NCBI GenBank assembly: GCA_009733575.1
Contig: ML769388.1
Coordinates: 124,001 to 188,000, forward strand
From: Gymnopus androsaceus JB14
Lineage: Eukaryota > Basidiomycota > Agaricomycetes > Agaricales > Omphalotaceae
Reading direction: 5' to 3'
Length of the DNA: 64,000 nucleotides
The first letter of the stretch is position 1; each line of letters opens with the position of its first letter. The translations under genes were made by a program, and so were the position numbers. Below are positions 48,345-61,133 of the stretch, one piece after another. The notes under the pieces are model-generated. The model made no database searches and was not told the origin of the DNA. It saw nothing but the letters and a program-made list of their open reading frames with translations.

Positions 48345-51300
48345 ATGAACGACCATGACTATATAACGGAACATTTACGAAGACCAACGACCGCCATTTC
48401 TTGGGACTCTCCAGCTTTCACCCGCGCTGCCGAAGACTGGTATTCAAGTTCATCCTACTTTTCTTCCGCCACGGCTTCTTCCAGCACTTCGGACGGATTC
48501 AAGACCACAACTATCACCTCTTCATTTCCAATTTCAACAGTAACTGACCCATCTACGACTTTTACGTCCTTTTCACAATCCATTCTAACAACATCTATAC
48601 CGATTTCTGCTTCACCTACGACTTCTGCTTCATCTACGACTTTTTCTTCCGCCTCTACTTCATCTTCCGCCTCTACCTCACGATCTACTTCCGCGGAAGC
48701 TAGTCCCTCGCCGTCGGTGGCACCCGCCGGCCAGTTAGCTAGCCATAGTCCTGTTTGCATAGGAGACGGCATTGATTCAAGCTCAGATGGGCTCATCGCT
48801 AGCGTTGTATTGTCTTCAGTTATTGGTCTCATTATTTGGGTGAGTTCCAACTGGTGTCTGTTGCGCAAAGCTCATCTTGCACTCAGGTTCTCTTTGCCAT
48901 TCTACGACCGCGTTTTCGACAATTATACGGGTTACGCGAATGGTTTGTGCAACAAGAGTATGTCTGTTACTTGCTGTACTTGCCATCAACTCACCACACC
49001 TATAGTCTTCGTCCGAAGCCTCTTGGACATGGCTTCTTTTCCTTTCTATTCCCTCATGTCCCACTTATCCCTTCTATGCCTTCCGATGTATCCGACGCTG
49101 GCAAATCACCCTCCGGAGACGCAGAACTTTTCCCATCCGATGAACAGCTTGCCCAGCGTGCTATCTGGATCATTTTTCTCATCGTACTCGGATGGTCTAT
49201 TCTCGGTCTTGCCGGAGCTCTCCCGTTGTATCTTGTCACCACCCCTTGCCTGGCAGATCAAACACCTCTAGCAATTTATGGTGGCTCTTATTCTGCCCTT
49301 CAGGATATCAGTCTCTTCAGGCTATTGAGACGTTCGATGCTAGCAATGTTTCGACCAATTCGCTTATTGCAATTCGGAAACGAGCTACAGACGATCCTCA
49401 AAACCTGCGAGCAAGGATCATTGTTCTCACCGTGTTCGCGATCGTTTTGGCGCTCTTGCCTGCATTGCGAAAGGTTCTTCGGGAATTCAGTAAGCATGTG
49501 GCTTACCGAAACCGATGGATAGAAACGAAATGCCAGGGAATGGAGATGGCGTGGCTGAGCGTTAAGAAATCACCAGGTTTTGTAGGTGGTAATACAATCT
49601 ACTATCATTGTTCCAAGGCTAAAGATCACCTAGGTAGGGTGGGGGGAGAAACGTTTAAAGGATTTTATTCTCAAATCTGGATTGAGCTCCTCTTTGGATA
49701 AGAATGGTGCTGGTGGAAATGGGAACGGAAGCGGAAATAGTTCGAGGCCCGCGAATCTTCAGAGATCGAGGAGCAATTCAGAGAGAGAGCCCCTCAACGA
49801 CTCTGAGAAAGCTGGCTTGGAAGTAGATATTCAGAGTCTCTTTTCTGTCTGGTGAGTAACCACTTGACAGCCTCGGATTTAGACTAAATGCACGTACCAG
49901 TGACACAGAGGCTATCGCTCTTTTGATCGAGGAGCGCGACGAAATACTGGAAAATCTGGAAATCGCGGAGACACGTTACATCAACTCTTTTCGCCTAACC
50001 ACGCCAGATCCGTCTCTCGCCGACTGGGAGCCTCGTACATCTGAAGACCCATCTCGGCCTTACATTAGCCGACCAAAGCCTTTGGGACTGAGTAAAAAGG
50101 TGAGACGATCTTAAGGTAGTCCATATCCAACTTCTGATGTTTTCCCCAGCGAAGTCGAGGGCGGCGCTCCAAGAACCCAGCTTTCGCGGCCTCGTCATTA
50201 GCGCCAACTTCTTTCGTCGCTCCCTCACAGTACTATCGCCTCAAAGGCGTTTCGGGAGTGAGCGGTGGTCGCTTTACGGACTCGAGGTTGTACGAGAAGG
50301 AACCTAGTTTCACAGAATCTCTAAATTCTCGCAACCGTTTCCAGGATATGCCCATGAATCGCGACTCCGAGGCATATGGCCACTTGGAGGGTGCAATGTC
50401 TTCCCCTAGGACTGGTTCAGTAACTTCCCTTCCATATCCAGATCCTCGAAGATATGGGCCCAATCATGCACTAGAGTCATCAGACGACGATCATGACGGT
50501 CTAAGGACACTGCAAGAGGAACCAGAATGGATGGAACTCTCAGAAGCCACACCTGATATTGCAAGCGTCGACAACGGGGCTGCTCCTTCCACTGCCACAC
50601 CATTTAAGAGACCACCCAAGGGCGAAAAGGTACCTTCTGCTCGCAGAGAAACGTTCCCCTTCCGCAACACGGATAACATCACCGCGGACGCGATACCTCC
50701 TCCACACTTGCGTTTACAACAGGCTCAACCGTTTGTTAGGCCCATGGAAGGTATCAATTATGACGATCTTGGTGTTGTTTACAGTGATATCAACGAATGC
50801 CGAAGCAAACTCAAAGCTATCAATCTTGAAATTGCGAATGCTCAAAGAGATAGTTATAATGATATTGCTGATGGTATGATAAACTGAGTCTGCGGGTGCC
50901 TTTTATCTTATCAACGCTTTTACTACAGGTGCAAGGATCAAAGGATGGCTATTGATTGGTCGAGGTCTCAACTATATTCCTGGAGTTGAGCTCATCGAAG
51001 GACGGGCAAAAGAAGACGTTCGATGGGACGTGTTGCAAAATGAGAGGACGGCGCTCGACTCTGCTGCAATGTGGGCCTGCATTTTTTTGGCCGCGGTGCT
51101 CCTTGCGGCAGGATGTAAGTGAGCGTTTGACTTTCTGGGATATTCCAATTGACATTTTTTTTCTCTCAGTGACTGCCGCTGTTGGTCTTTCGCTAGCAAC
51201 GGCTCCAGATGTTGCCCATTTCCTGCCATTCCTAAAACCACTCTTGAGTGACAACACTCTGGCTTCTGGTATTGTGACCATACTTATTCCGGCACTTGCT

Positions 51301-52872
51301 ATTTGTCTGTTCATTCTTCTTGCTCTGGCCTTTGTCCGATGTAAGTCTCATTCCAATTAAAAAATCTTGAGTTCTAATATTTTTTTTTAGGGATATCCAA
51401 TGTCCGTGGATCAGTATCTGTGTCGGGAGGCCAACTCCTGCTTTTCAAGACGACATTCTTTTTCATCACTGTGGTAGTGGGACTTTTACTAATAACTATT
51501 GGGAGCCTGCTGTTCGCCATGGAATCATTCAGCACAGATACTGCAATTTCCAAAGCAGTTGCCAATGGTTCCATTTATATGACGGTCCTAGCAATGACGA
51601 TTATCTTGCAAGTCGCAATCATCTTCCCAGGTCTCCTTTTACTCCAACCATTTAGGTAATGCTATCTCAGAGATACCACAGTGTCTTCATGAACTAACTA
51701 TTCACCGGGTAGGCTGTGGAGTGTAGTTCGGGCAGAGAAGCATGCCATCACGCCTCGCCAACGCTTCAGAGGTAATTGTGCTTGCATCGTCGTTCATGCC
51801 TTGGCTAAATATATTGATAACAGCTGTATATCCTCGGACCTATGATCCGTCTTTTGCTATGGGAGCGTGTATCCTCGCCAGTATGTTAAATGTTGGTTTA
51901 GTGAGATAAATCCACTAACGCGTCTTCTCCAGTTGTATTCGCTTCGGCCTTTTCACTCATCTTTCCATTAATCGGGCCAGCTGTTGTCATTTTACTACTC
52001 CTAACGCTCATCGGTGGGTCATTCCTTGTACAACACGATGCTCTTTTTGATTAAATCGACTACAGCACATCGCTTCCTTATCGGATATGTATATGCACGA
52101 ACGCTCTCGCAAACTGGGGGCTTACTTCAGATCTGGCTTCTTCGACGTTTTGCGACGCTTCTCGCGTATTCAGCCCATTCTTCTGGGTCTTATCTTCCTC
52201 AGTCGGAAATTCTGGATTGAAGGTGGAATTCTCGTCGGCACCGGCGGTGTGACTATCTTGTTTGTGGAGGCCTTTACTACCTGGCGAACGCGCACACCAA
52301 GTAAAAGCACTCTTTCACCTATTACAAAGGACTCTTTGGATACTTTCCGGAATGCCGCCAAAGCTTCGAGGCGTGCAAATGTAGATGAAGGTAGTACAAG
52401 TGCTGGCACAGGACTAGGCGGGCGAACTCGTGGTTCCATGGCCTCCGTTTTGGAGATGATGAGTTTGACCCTGGCTGTTATGCCTTCTCCGTCTGTATCC
52501 AGGAGCCCAGTTCCTTTGCGTATGTGTATCTTCAAATTTTGGACCAATTATATCACGCTAATTCTCTGTTTAATAGAAACGGAGACGTTGGATGACCTGA
52601 CCGCTACTGAACGCGCAGCCAGAACGAACCCTGATGCTCCACCACATTTACCTCCTTTGCCATTTACTGACCACGCTGAAGAAATGGCCGGGATTTTGTA
52701 TGCTCCTGAGCTTATAGCACCTCCTCCAATTATCTGGCTACCTAATGATTCGGCGGGCGTTGCTCGGTCAGAAGCTATCGACCTGCAGAAATATCATGAT
52801 CTGCGGGTGACACTGGACGTTCGAACGAATGACCAAGCGACCGCTTTGGAGCGCAGATCAATGTCGCAATGA
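48345..52872 (+). CDS. CSC1/OSCA-type (RSN1 7TM) membrane channel-like protein, two frame breaks
   Basis: Start at 48345 (MNDHDYITEHLRRPTTAISW). The first 130 residues are a Ser/Thr-rich, mucin-like stretch, then helix 1 (GLIASVVLSSVIGLIIWVLF), RPRFRQLYGLREWFV, helix 2 (AIWIIFLIVLGWSILGLAGA) and helix 3 (ARIIVLTVFAIVLALLPALR). A long cytosolic loop with Ser/Arg- and acid-rich segments follows. Then comes the channel core: YDDLGVVYSDINECRSKLKA, GWLLIGRGLNYIPGVE, and at least six more helices including FFFITVVVGLLLITIGSLLF and IVFASAFSLIFPLIGPAVVI, AHRFLIGYVYARTLSQTGGL and FLSRKFWIEGGI. These match the calcium-gated or stretch-gated CSC1/TMEM63 family. Frame breaks lie near 49330-49333 (one base missing) and at 52167 (one extra T). 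About 14 introns and 1,250 residues. Confidence 0.8.
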
Positions 52873-53541
52873 GCACAGAGTAGATAGCCTTTATACCCTA
52901 TTGTATTGGACTCTTTCATCAACCGTTACAGCCTGCCGCTATGTTACTGTATGTAGAAATGATATTGATTTTAATCCTCCTGGTTTGGTGTCCTAGCGTA
53001 TTAGTCCGCGTGTCTCAAAATTTTTGGTCCCTCAAAGAAAACCGGATGAGGGTGTGGAGCGTCTTCCCGACAAGCAAACGTAAGGCTCAGCTCAGTGTCT
53101 TTCTGCGGCTAATACGCTCTATTTCTTTGGAGCTTGCATGCGAAGGCGTAGCGCCGCGTGCGTAAAACCCCATTCCGCCGGATTATTGACCGAAGGCCCT
53201 TAGCTTCTCTTGTTTTGTCTCGACCTAGACTGCTGCATGATATTGCTCTGCTTGCGTTCAACGTTCAATACTACTAGAACTTCGGATGTGAAGATGAGGA
53301 CAACAAACAGGCAACTCAGGGCAACTCGGCAACGATCAAATATCGGAGTTTGGGTTGTGGCTCCAGCTTAACCGCTGCTCCATAATGATTTACAGCCCTC
53401 AGCCTCAACATTTTTTTGCTCCACTTACTCGATACAATGGCATGTGACCGGGACAACGTACAGCGCGGACAATGAACGATAAAAGGTGAACCGTACCAGT
53501 ACTACCATTCGCGCTAACTCCCTTCCTCTGAACTTTCTCCA
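52873..53541. other. intergenic
   Basis: No supported gene. The 53166-53400 part is unremarkable; the right end is the promoter of the gene at 53542. Confidence 0.4.
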
Positions 53542-53854
53542 ATGACCGTCCCGTTCCCTTCTTCGCGGCCAAATAGCTGTGGGGACCTCGACCCTTTTAT
53601 TCTCTATTCCCGGTCGGTTCATGATTATACCCTTCGACTATGGGCGGAGTCGCGAAAGTTGGCAGAGGAAAAGGCCAGAGCACGCTCATATGATGGCCGG
53701 AAAACGTTGAGAAACAGCTCGCAAAGATTAGTGCCTTCTAGGGCCAAAGTAAGCACATAACATTTGTGCTTTTTTCTGCCTTTTTCAGACTATATCCTTT
53801 GGTTCGTGTCCGCTTGCGATTTGTTTCTGTCGGTTCGTTAATCGACTTACATAG
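53542..53854 (+). CDS. small conserved-looking protein, about 89 residues
   Basis: Exon 1 starts at 53542 (MTVPFPSSRPNSCGDLDPFI) and contains a charged helix-forming stretch, SVHDYTLRLWAESRKLAEEK, then ARARSYDGRKTLRNSSQRLV. A 44-nt intron (GTAAGC...TTTTTCAG, about 53751-53794) would lead to TISFGSCPLAICFCRFVNRL and a stop at 53852. Reading through the intron instead gives a stop at 53758, a nearly equal choice. The helix has no membrane character. I cannot assign a family. Confidence 0.45.
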
Positions 53855-54350
53855 TGCTCTATCACTTGCAATATATAATATCGGCATTCTTACGACCATC
53901 GTTCTGTTTTCGCTCTCCATCGGTCTTCATCAAACGTTGTATTTGTATCACCTTCCACATCACGTATCTATCGGCCACAACATCTATGATAATGCTTATG
54001 TACCCGACGCGATCACCAGGCTCACGCGTCTCAGAGCTCCTACTATCTATATCACTCGTTTTATATACTTGTCTTCTTCCTTTTCAAGAGTCGTTCCCTG
54101 GGAGAAGAACACTTCATTCATCACCACAATGTCTATTTACTTTGGACCCAAATCGCAAAAGCATTTGTTGCTTCATCTTCACATCATTGCCACTAGTAAC
54201 CTACTACAACTTTATCCTTGCGCTTCTACAATCTGTACTCGATGAAGATGCGACCGATAGCGTGCCAATGTAACACGAAGCTCCAACAAAAGGAAAACAA
54301 CTATGTAACTTTCGTTTAGGACGTTGGACAATGATCATGATTTCTACAAA
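53855..54350. other. intergenic between convergent genes
   Basis: Two overlapping frames here (53766-54245 and 53854-54273) have no domain signal and unusual composition. I take the stretch as 3' flanks of both neighbours. Confidence 0.4.
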
Positions 54351-55446
54351 CTACGCAGTCGCTTCCGTCTTCAACCTGTGCACCAATTCGGACACAATTT
54401 TACTGTCCTTTAGCCACTCCCGGTATGTCTTTGCCTGCGGGTATATTGAAAGGGTTTGCTCCTTGCTCTAATATAACGGGTAAGCTGTCCATTTTGCAAA
54501 TGCGGTGGAACGATTATCGTACCCTCACACCACTCTCCGGTCCAGCCCGAATGACATACTCCCAAGAGAGATACATGAGCTCTGCTGCTGGATGGTCTAC
54601 ATAGCGAGAATCCTCGAATTGTTCCCTGGTGAGCTCAACCGCGAGACTTGCTTTTTCGCCTGTCACCTCACTGAACTGGCTAGCCAGATCATGAAGCGTC
54701 AAATATTCGACCACAATTTTCACCTTCTTCCCTGTAATATCACTGTAAGCATTTGGCAAATAGGCCAGTACTGAGAACACACCTGTCCAGCTCTCTGGTT
54801 CACGAAATGCAGGGACCACCCACGCTCCCAGATCCTCTACGGAAAACGCAAAGATCGGAACATCGTGGAGGAAGCCCACACTCCAATTGAAGCCTTTTTC
54901 TTGGTCGTAGGCTGGTGCGAAGAAGCTAGTCCAGAAATTCTCGTAATACATGGGGATGTAGACGAAGGTGTACGGGATCTCCGAAGCGATAACCAAATGC
55001 TCGATTTGTGCTTTAGATTTCCAACTAATGGCCGCGCATTCACCCTCCCGTCCTTCAACCGTAGACCAAACGATGTGCTTCACGTTCGCGGCTTTAGCGG
55101 CTTCCACGATGTTATTTCCATGCAGCTGCTCCGCGTCGTAACCATGTTCGTAGAACTGCGTCAAACCAAAAACTCCCCAAGCGCCAGAGAAAGCTGAAGT
55201 AACTTGTTCAAGAGAAGAGAGATTAGCTTGGACGACCTCGATGCCTTTTGCGGATAGGGCTTTTGCAGCAGGAGACTCGGGATTTCGTGTTATGGCTCTG
55301 ATGGTGAACGTGCCTGCAGGCTCTCTGAGTAGGAAATTGATAACGGAGCTCCCTTGCCTAGATGTGAAATTAGATTTCCAAAGGTTTACATCCAGCAGAA
55401 GAGCTTACTGTCCAGTAGCCCCAGTGACCGCGATGATTTTCGACAT
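54351..55446 (-). CDS. NmrA-like NAD(P)-binding protein
   Basis: Start at 55446 gives the Rossmann nucleotide-binding motif MSKIIAVTGATGQQGSSVIN directly at the N-terminus, completed across an intron. Further NmrA-type blocks: FTIRAITRNPESPAAKALSA, KGIEVVQANLSSLEQVTSAF, GAWGVFGLTQFYEHGYDAEQ, NVKHIVWSTVEG, PYTFVYIPMYYENF, GAWVVPAF. The catalytic Tyr-Lys pair of ordinary short-chain dehydrogenases is not evident, as usual for NmrA proteins, which often sense redox state. A GTATGT intron near 54467-54553 joins LSWDKEQTLSIYPQAK to the C-terminal TYREWLKDSKIVSELVHRLK. About 315 residues. No cluster partner is nearby. Confidence 0.88.
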
Positions 55447-56484
55447 GTCGAGTGCAATGGGAGGAAAGGAATGTGTTCGACATTTCTCATATCAAGCGGG
55501 TCCAAGCTCAAGCTGCGTAAAATTTCAGCAGGATTGTTGCCGAGTACTATTGGAAATCTGATTCTCGATAGTCTCCTCCGTGTGCAAGCGCGGATAGACT
55601 TCAAGTTGGTGAGTGGTAGTAACTTTCTCCGTGACCCGTGGACCGTATCAACGAGTATAGCGCCTTGAGCGTGTTACTCGCGATTACCATATATGTATGC
55701 CAGTATTCCCTCTTCGGTAGCGCTTGGGTAGCAGTCGTGTAATCTATCTATCTTAGTCTATCGATCGAATTGAGTCCGCGTAGCGATCTCTGATACGCAC
55801 GCGCTTATACCTCCGTCTCCTTCCGTATCCTGATTTTTACTGCGTACACATGCCACCGTAGATGCTCTGACTTGCCTGTTGCTTCCATCATCCATGTCAA
55901 GTCGACTCGGAACGCGTCAGTACTATCATATGCCGCGTCGAGGTCTCGAGTTACTATAGCCCCAACGATGTAGCACAGGCATATGACGCAAATACGACGC
56001 GCTGATCACTCTCCGAGACTGAAAATTGAAAAGCGACTAGCGGCTAGAAGAGATGGGAGGTCTCTAGAAGAGATATGAGGTCTCAATTGCATCATGGTCA
56101 TTTACCCACTTCATTCAAACACTTGCTCCCGATGCTGAACATCATGATGAACTTGGAGTCCTGTGAAGTTTCTTTCAAAAGAGAAAGAATGCCCAGGTTT
56201 AGTGTTTCAGTTTAGTATTTGCATTTGCTCAATCTCTTTCAAATTTGAGCTGCATGGAAAGGATTTAGCGATGGGGAAGCATGAGGAGAACCTGTCTAAC
56301 GTGGCGCACTGAAACCACGTTCGACATGAAGTATCGGGCTCCCCGCTCAGCACGTTTTACACTTCAGATGGATCTAGAATTAGAACGGTTATGTATATGT
56401 ATATACTACTGATCAACATCTGTCACTGGGCCGAATCCTTATAATAACAGGCGGGTGCCAAATCCAACCTTGAACCTTCCCCTC
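55447..56484. other. intergenic between NmrA and sphingomyelinase genes
   Basis: Divergent promoters for both neighbours, with no supported gene. Two tandem 20-bp units (ctagaagagatgggaggtct and a two-mismatch copy) lie at 56044-56063 and 56064-56083. Confidence 0.45.
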
Positions 56485-59400
56485 ATGGCGCTGGGTCTCT
56501 TCATTCTGTCTGGTTGCTTACTGCCATCCTTGACTTTGGCAGCATCAGCATCTAGCCCTGGATTTCCTACTTCGTCCTTCGCTGTTCCGGGAGCGTTTCC
56601 CACTTCGATATACTCAAAATACTTTAATAATCCCACTGCTACTTCGGCCCAGGTTCAACCAGTCATCTCTGATCCTGTAACGGTTCGTGTGTGAATATGC
56701 TTAGAGTTTTCTCCTTTTGACGCGTCCTTCCAGCATGAAATCTATCCTTTGGAATTAACGAGCCCGGAACCGCTCTCAACGCTTGACACGAAAGATCCCC
56801 ATCCGTTACCTCCTACTGCTTCTTCTTCGAAGTTGTTGGAGGCGGCCATTGCCCAAGTCAAGTCTATCGCAAACAGCACCGTTTTCAACGGCACATGTGC
56901 TAAATGCCTCGCTAGCATGGAAGTATTCAAATTCTTAGCAATGGCAGCTCCAGAGGAAGGTCCGACGTTTGCTGTTCAAGTCTGTGAACTCTTCGATTTG
57001 TCTAGCACTTGTAACGCGACATATGGAGCGGATGTCTTGGGCAGTGTAGTAACACAGGTCGTGGCTAATAGTGATGCTGCTGGCTTAGACGGCGAGGTAG
57101 GTTAGTCCAATTTAAGATTAGAACACAGTTTTGACGCGTCTTTTCTGATTAGATGCTTTGCTGGAACTTTCTTGGAGGCTTGTGCCCTCTTCCTCCACCC
57201 AGTCCTCTCAATCTCACGGGATGGTTTGCCAAGCCCAAGCCCAACCCTCTCCCGACACCCAAAACACCCAGTGGCAAACGCTTGAAGGTACTCCACTTGT
57301 CTGACTTCCATCTTGATCCCAGTGAGTGAATCAAAGCTGCCGCATGGTGTGGCTCAAGTTAAACTTTGCGTCTTTCTTCAGGATACTCGACAGTGAGTGA
57401 ATAACCATCAGAATTAGTTCCGACTAAAACATACTCCATTATCTTCCAGGGCTCGGAAGCAGCATGCAGTTCAGGTCTTTGCTGCCGAAGCAACGAATTC
57501 AACACGACGAGCCCAAACACTCCCGTGTTTCCCGCCCCCCGTTTTGGTTCCTACCTCTGGTGCGTGTCGTTGGCTGGCATTTGACATTTATTTTGACTGG
57601 TAACGTTTCGTCAGTGACTCTCCTTACGCACTTGGACTTGCTGCAGTTGAGGCGATCCCAGTCCTAACTAACACTCAAGAGTCTCCCTTCGACTTCATGA
57701 TTTTCACTGGAGATCTGGTTTCCCATGATCCAGAGGATCAGCTGTCTAGGTGTGCATTCATTGATCATCTTCCGAATGATACTGAAAGGATTTCATAGGG
57801 ACTATGTAAAATACGCCGAGGTCAGTCAAGGGCTTTCCAGCCAGCTAATGCTCACCCAGTGCGCATAGGTCGTGTTGTATGATCTGTTCAAACGCACTCT
57901 ACTCTCAGGACCTGTCTACGCCACGCTAGGAAACCACGACAGCTACAACCAGTATGTATATTTTTATATCACTTGTGAATACACTGATATCCTCTTTAGG
58001 GCTCAAGGTTCACCCAACTCCCTCGACGCTCCGGCCGAGAACCAATTCAGCTGGAATTACGACCATGTAATGAATTTGTTTCTTCAAGCTAGTGACCGTA
58101 CACTCATGCTCCTTTAGGTATCGGCTTTGTGGGAATTCGAAGGATGGTTGAATGAGTCCGTTACCCAAGCCGCAAAGACTCATTACGCCGCATACTCAGT
58201 CCAGAGATCCGATGGTCTCCGCAATCATCTCTTTGAACACCAACCTTTGTATGTTCTTGAACTTTCTTCCAGCGATTAAGCACAACTGATGTCCTTCTTT
58301 AGGGTACAAGTAAGCCTTTGAAATATTTACTCGCTGCTCTGTGTGAATCTGACGGGATGATACAGGGCTAACTACTTCAACTACATCAATATGAGCAATC
58401 CCGACGTGTCAGGAATGTTGAGAATGTTGACCGACGAGTTGCAGGAAGCGGAAGACGCGGGTGAAAGAGGTACAGTATTTATTTCTTCTGTCACATTGCA
58501 CTCCTGATATTGTTAAAAGCATTCATTCTGGGACATGTACTCAGTGGCTGGTAAGGCGATGAATTCCTGCATCTATGTAGTCTCTGACGCGCTACTTGCT
58601 CTCCAGGGACGGAACGAACCCTCTTCAGAACCCCACTAATCTGTTCTACCAGATGTACGAAGCATTTTACTTTCCAACGTTGTCCATATCTGATGTTCAT
58701 TGAACAGTGTTGATCGCTTTTCTCCCCATGTCATCGCCAGTATGTTCATTGTATAACACCGAATAACTTAGGTATAAACTGTTTCTTTAGACATCTTTTG
58801 GGGACACACCCACGAAGACCAGTTTACGGTGAGTAGAATTCTCATAAGTCAGATCAGAGGATTCAATCCTTCAAATAGATATTCTACGCCAACAATGCTA
58901 CGAACATCAGTGCTGAAACCGCACTCGCTCAAGCATGGATTGCTCCGTCAATTACCCCCCTCACAAACTTGAACAGTGGCTTCAGAGTTTACGAAATCGA
59001 TTCCGCGGTAGGTCGAGCCTTTACTCTCAATCTTCCCTTACTTACCAGAATTTTCTAAAAGACATTCGATATTTTGGACGCCTACACGTACGTTCATGAT
59101 TATTTTATCCAGCTGAATATTTCTAATCAGGATATCATCTTTTCAGCTGGATGAGCAATGTGAATAACTTCCCAGAACTCGACAATCAGCTGGAATTTGG
59201 TCCTACCTACGAGTTCGAGTATTCTACCCGAGAAGCCTATGGTCAAACTATCAGCGGTTGGACCGATTCAGACCCACTCAACGCTACTTGGTGGCACTTG
59301 GTGACTGAAGGTGAGTTTGTTGCCCATTAATATATTTGTTGTACTGAGCCTGGTCCCAGCTATGGAAGCCAATAACTCGTTGGTAACGACTTTCACAGAC

Positions 59401-59586
59401 TTCCAGGGTAAGGAATCGGTCAAGACTCCGATCTGTACAGAGGAATGCATTCAAGCTCGCGTTCGTGGGTTTTCATCTTCCAAGCAAAAAATATCCTAAA
59501 TTTGCCCGTAGATCTGTTATATGCGCAGTGGATCCGTAAGTATTGCGGTACAAAACTGCCAAACAGGCTTCGGCTCTGTGCAATAA
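56485..59586 (+). CDS. secreted acid sphingomyelinase-like phosphodiesterase, one frame break
   Basis: Acid sphingomyelinases cleave sphingomyelin or other phospholipid head groups with a di-zinc metallophosphatase core. Start at 56485 gives signal peptide MALGLFILSGCLLPSLTLAA. A saposin-B domain follows (CAKCLASMEVFKFLAMAAPE and VCELFDLSSTCNATYGADVL) with paired cysteines. The phosphatase motifs are HLSDFHLDPRYSTG (D-x-H), FTGDLVSHDPEDQ (GD), YATLGNHDSYN (GNHD), ILGHVLSGWDG (GH) and FWGHTHEDQF (GHxH), so all metal ligands are present. It ends ICYMRSGSVSIAVQNCQTGF. About 16 introns, about 720 residues. One extra A at 58223-58224 shifts the frame inside GLR/IISLNTNLWYK. Confidence 0.88.
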
Positions 59587-59951
59587 AAACTGGTTCTATT
59601 GTATGGTACACGCACAGTGCTCTAAAAATAGTTAATGCAAGTTCATTTGGTTATGAGTTGAAATGGATCTGTCTACGAAACTGTGAAGCAGGCGCAAAAG
59701 CATCCGATAACACCAGCCTAAGGCAGTTCCATACTTACCTACTGACAAGCTAGAGGGGTGTAATCTCATTTTACGATTGACGAACCAAGGATTTTTCAAG
59801 AACCAAGTGCAACCTATAGCCACAATTGTTGGTGTATGGGGTAAAGGATAAGTAATATAAGTAGTATTAGTAACAACACTATTGTCTATGGGTATGTGGA
59901 AGTATTATGATCTATAAGAAGACCAAGCTAGAGTATAGCAGAGCTAAGAAA
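59587..59951. other. intergenic between convergent genes
   Basis: 365 bp between the sphingomyelinase stop and the F-box gene stop. AT-rich, holds both 3' ends. No gene seen. Confidence 0.45.
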
Positions 59952-61133
59952 TCATGAGCAGACCACCAATTCACATCCTCGTTGTCGAAGTTTGACATAG
60001 ATGGGTACAAGCCGTGGATCACCCAGTATCTGGCTCCAATCACCAGAAAGTCGGATAGCGCGAAGGGAGGAAAAATATGTAGCGAGAACGTCGAGGTGTT
60101 TCTGGACCAAGTCGAATGATGCCTCGTCTGAAAACATCATGTTTGGGGCGGAGTGCAAGCCCACTGTATGTATCGACTCCTGGGGCTCATGAAGGATGGG
60201 TGGAAGGCTGAAGAACAAATGGTAGTTGAGCTCCTCAAGGCGCGGACAGCCATTCAGTGCGGAGGTGATAACATCTCGCACAAGGAAGCTAGCATGTCGG
60301 CCCAGCTCCAAGGACTGGATCTGACCACCGTATGTCTCCCAGAGACCTGAGACATCTGGCACACTTACGGCCGAAAGAACGAGGTGAGAGAGTGAAGGTA
60401 GAGACCAGCGGTTGGCTATTTGATGCAGCAATTGACCGTTCAGAGAGGAGATAGCTAGCGTCTCTAAGAACGGTAGAGCGATTTGGCGAAAGTCCATCAT
60501 CAGCCCATAGCGAGGAACATTGCCGATGACAAGGTAATGGAGATTTGGTGCACCCTGGAGGGTAGCACCAAGAGAGTTGATGCCACCAGACAACTCAGCG
60601 TCAGAGTTGTAATTCCACTCTAGCCTTTTCAACGAGGGCAATGAGAGCAAGTCAGCATCGAACTGGAACTGTTGGTCGGATAACGGCGGTGATGGGGGAC
60701 GAATGAGCACCTCAAGCTGATTGCAGAGCTTGAGAATTTCCACTGAAGGAAGGGGGGATGGATTGTACGTAGAAGTACTGGTACTTTGAAAGGGAAGCAC
60801 GGCTCGTCGTACTGCAGCATTTGTCGGTCAGGAGTAGTAAACGAGAAGTTAAGAGAACATACCGAACTTGCTGTAACCCTGCTTATCACATAACGCGCCC
60901 TTCAGTGTGCTCTGACCGTATCCAATGCGGACGTCCCGATAAAGGAACTCGGTCACAAGAGCATGGAATAAACGACAAACAAGAGCCAAGCTGCAACTGA
61001 TTGCAGTATCTTGACAGGTTGTCTCCAAGGTGCAAAATGGCGTGTAGGACGTGGTGTAGGCTTGCGGGTAAGATGTCGCCCATTGGAATATTTCGAGCCA
61101 GAGTTCGGGAGGGACTGTTTCAAGGGCAGACAT
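59952..61133 (-). CDS. F-box domain protein with LRR-like tail
   Basis: Start at 61133: MSALETVPPELWLEIFQWAT is a typical basidiomycete F-box with the LP-x-E-L-W-x-x-I-F pattern. It continues SCSLALVCRLFHALVTEFLY. A 60-nt intron (GTATGT...TGCTGCAG) joins YSKF to VRRAVLPFQSTSTST. The C-terminal 270 residues show weak leucine-rich spacing (LLSLPSLKRLEWNYNSD, LPFLETLAISSLNG, LPSLSHLVLSAVS, LQSLELGRH type, FSSLRAIRLSGDW). About 370 residues. Likely an SCF-type substrate adaptor; substrate unknown. Confidence 0.8.

Noticed and set aside
53766..54273. Two overlapping plus-strand frames of 139-159 residues
   Set aside because: No domain and the first part overlaps the better-supported last exon of the 53542 gene.
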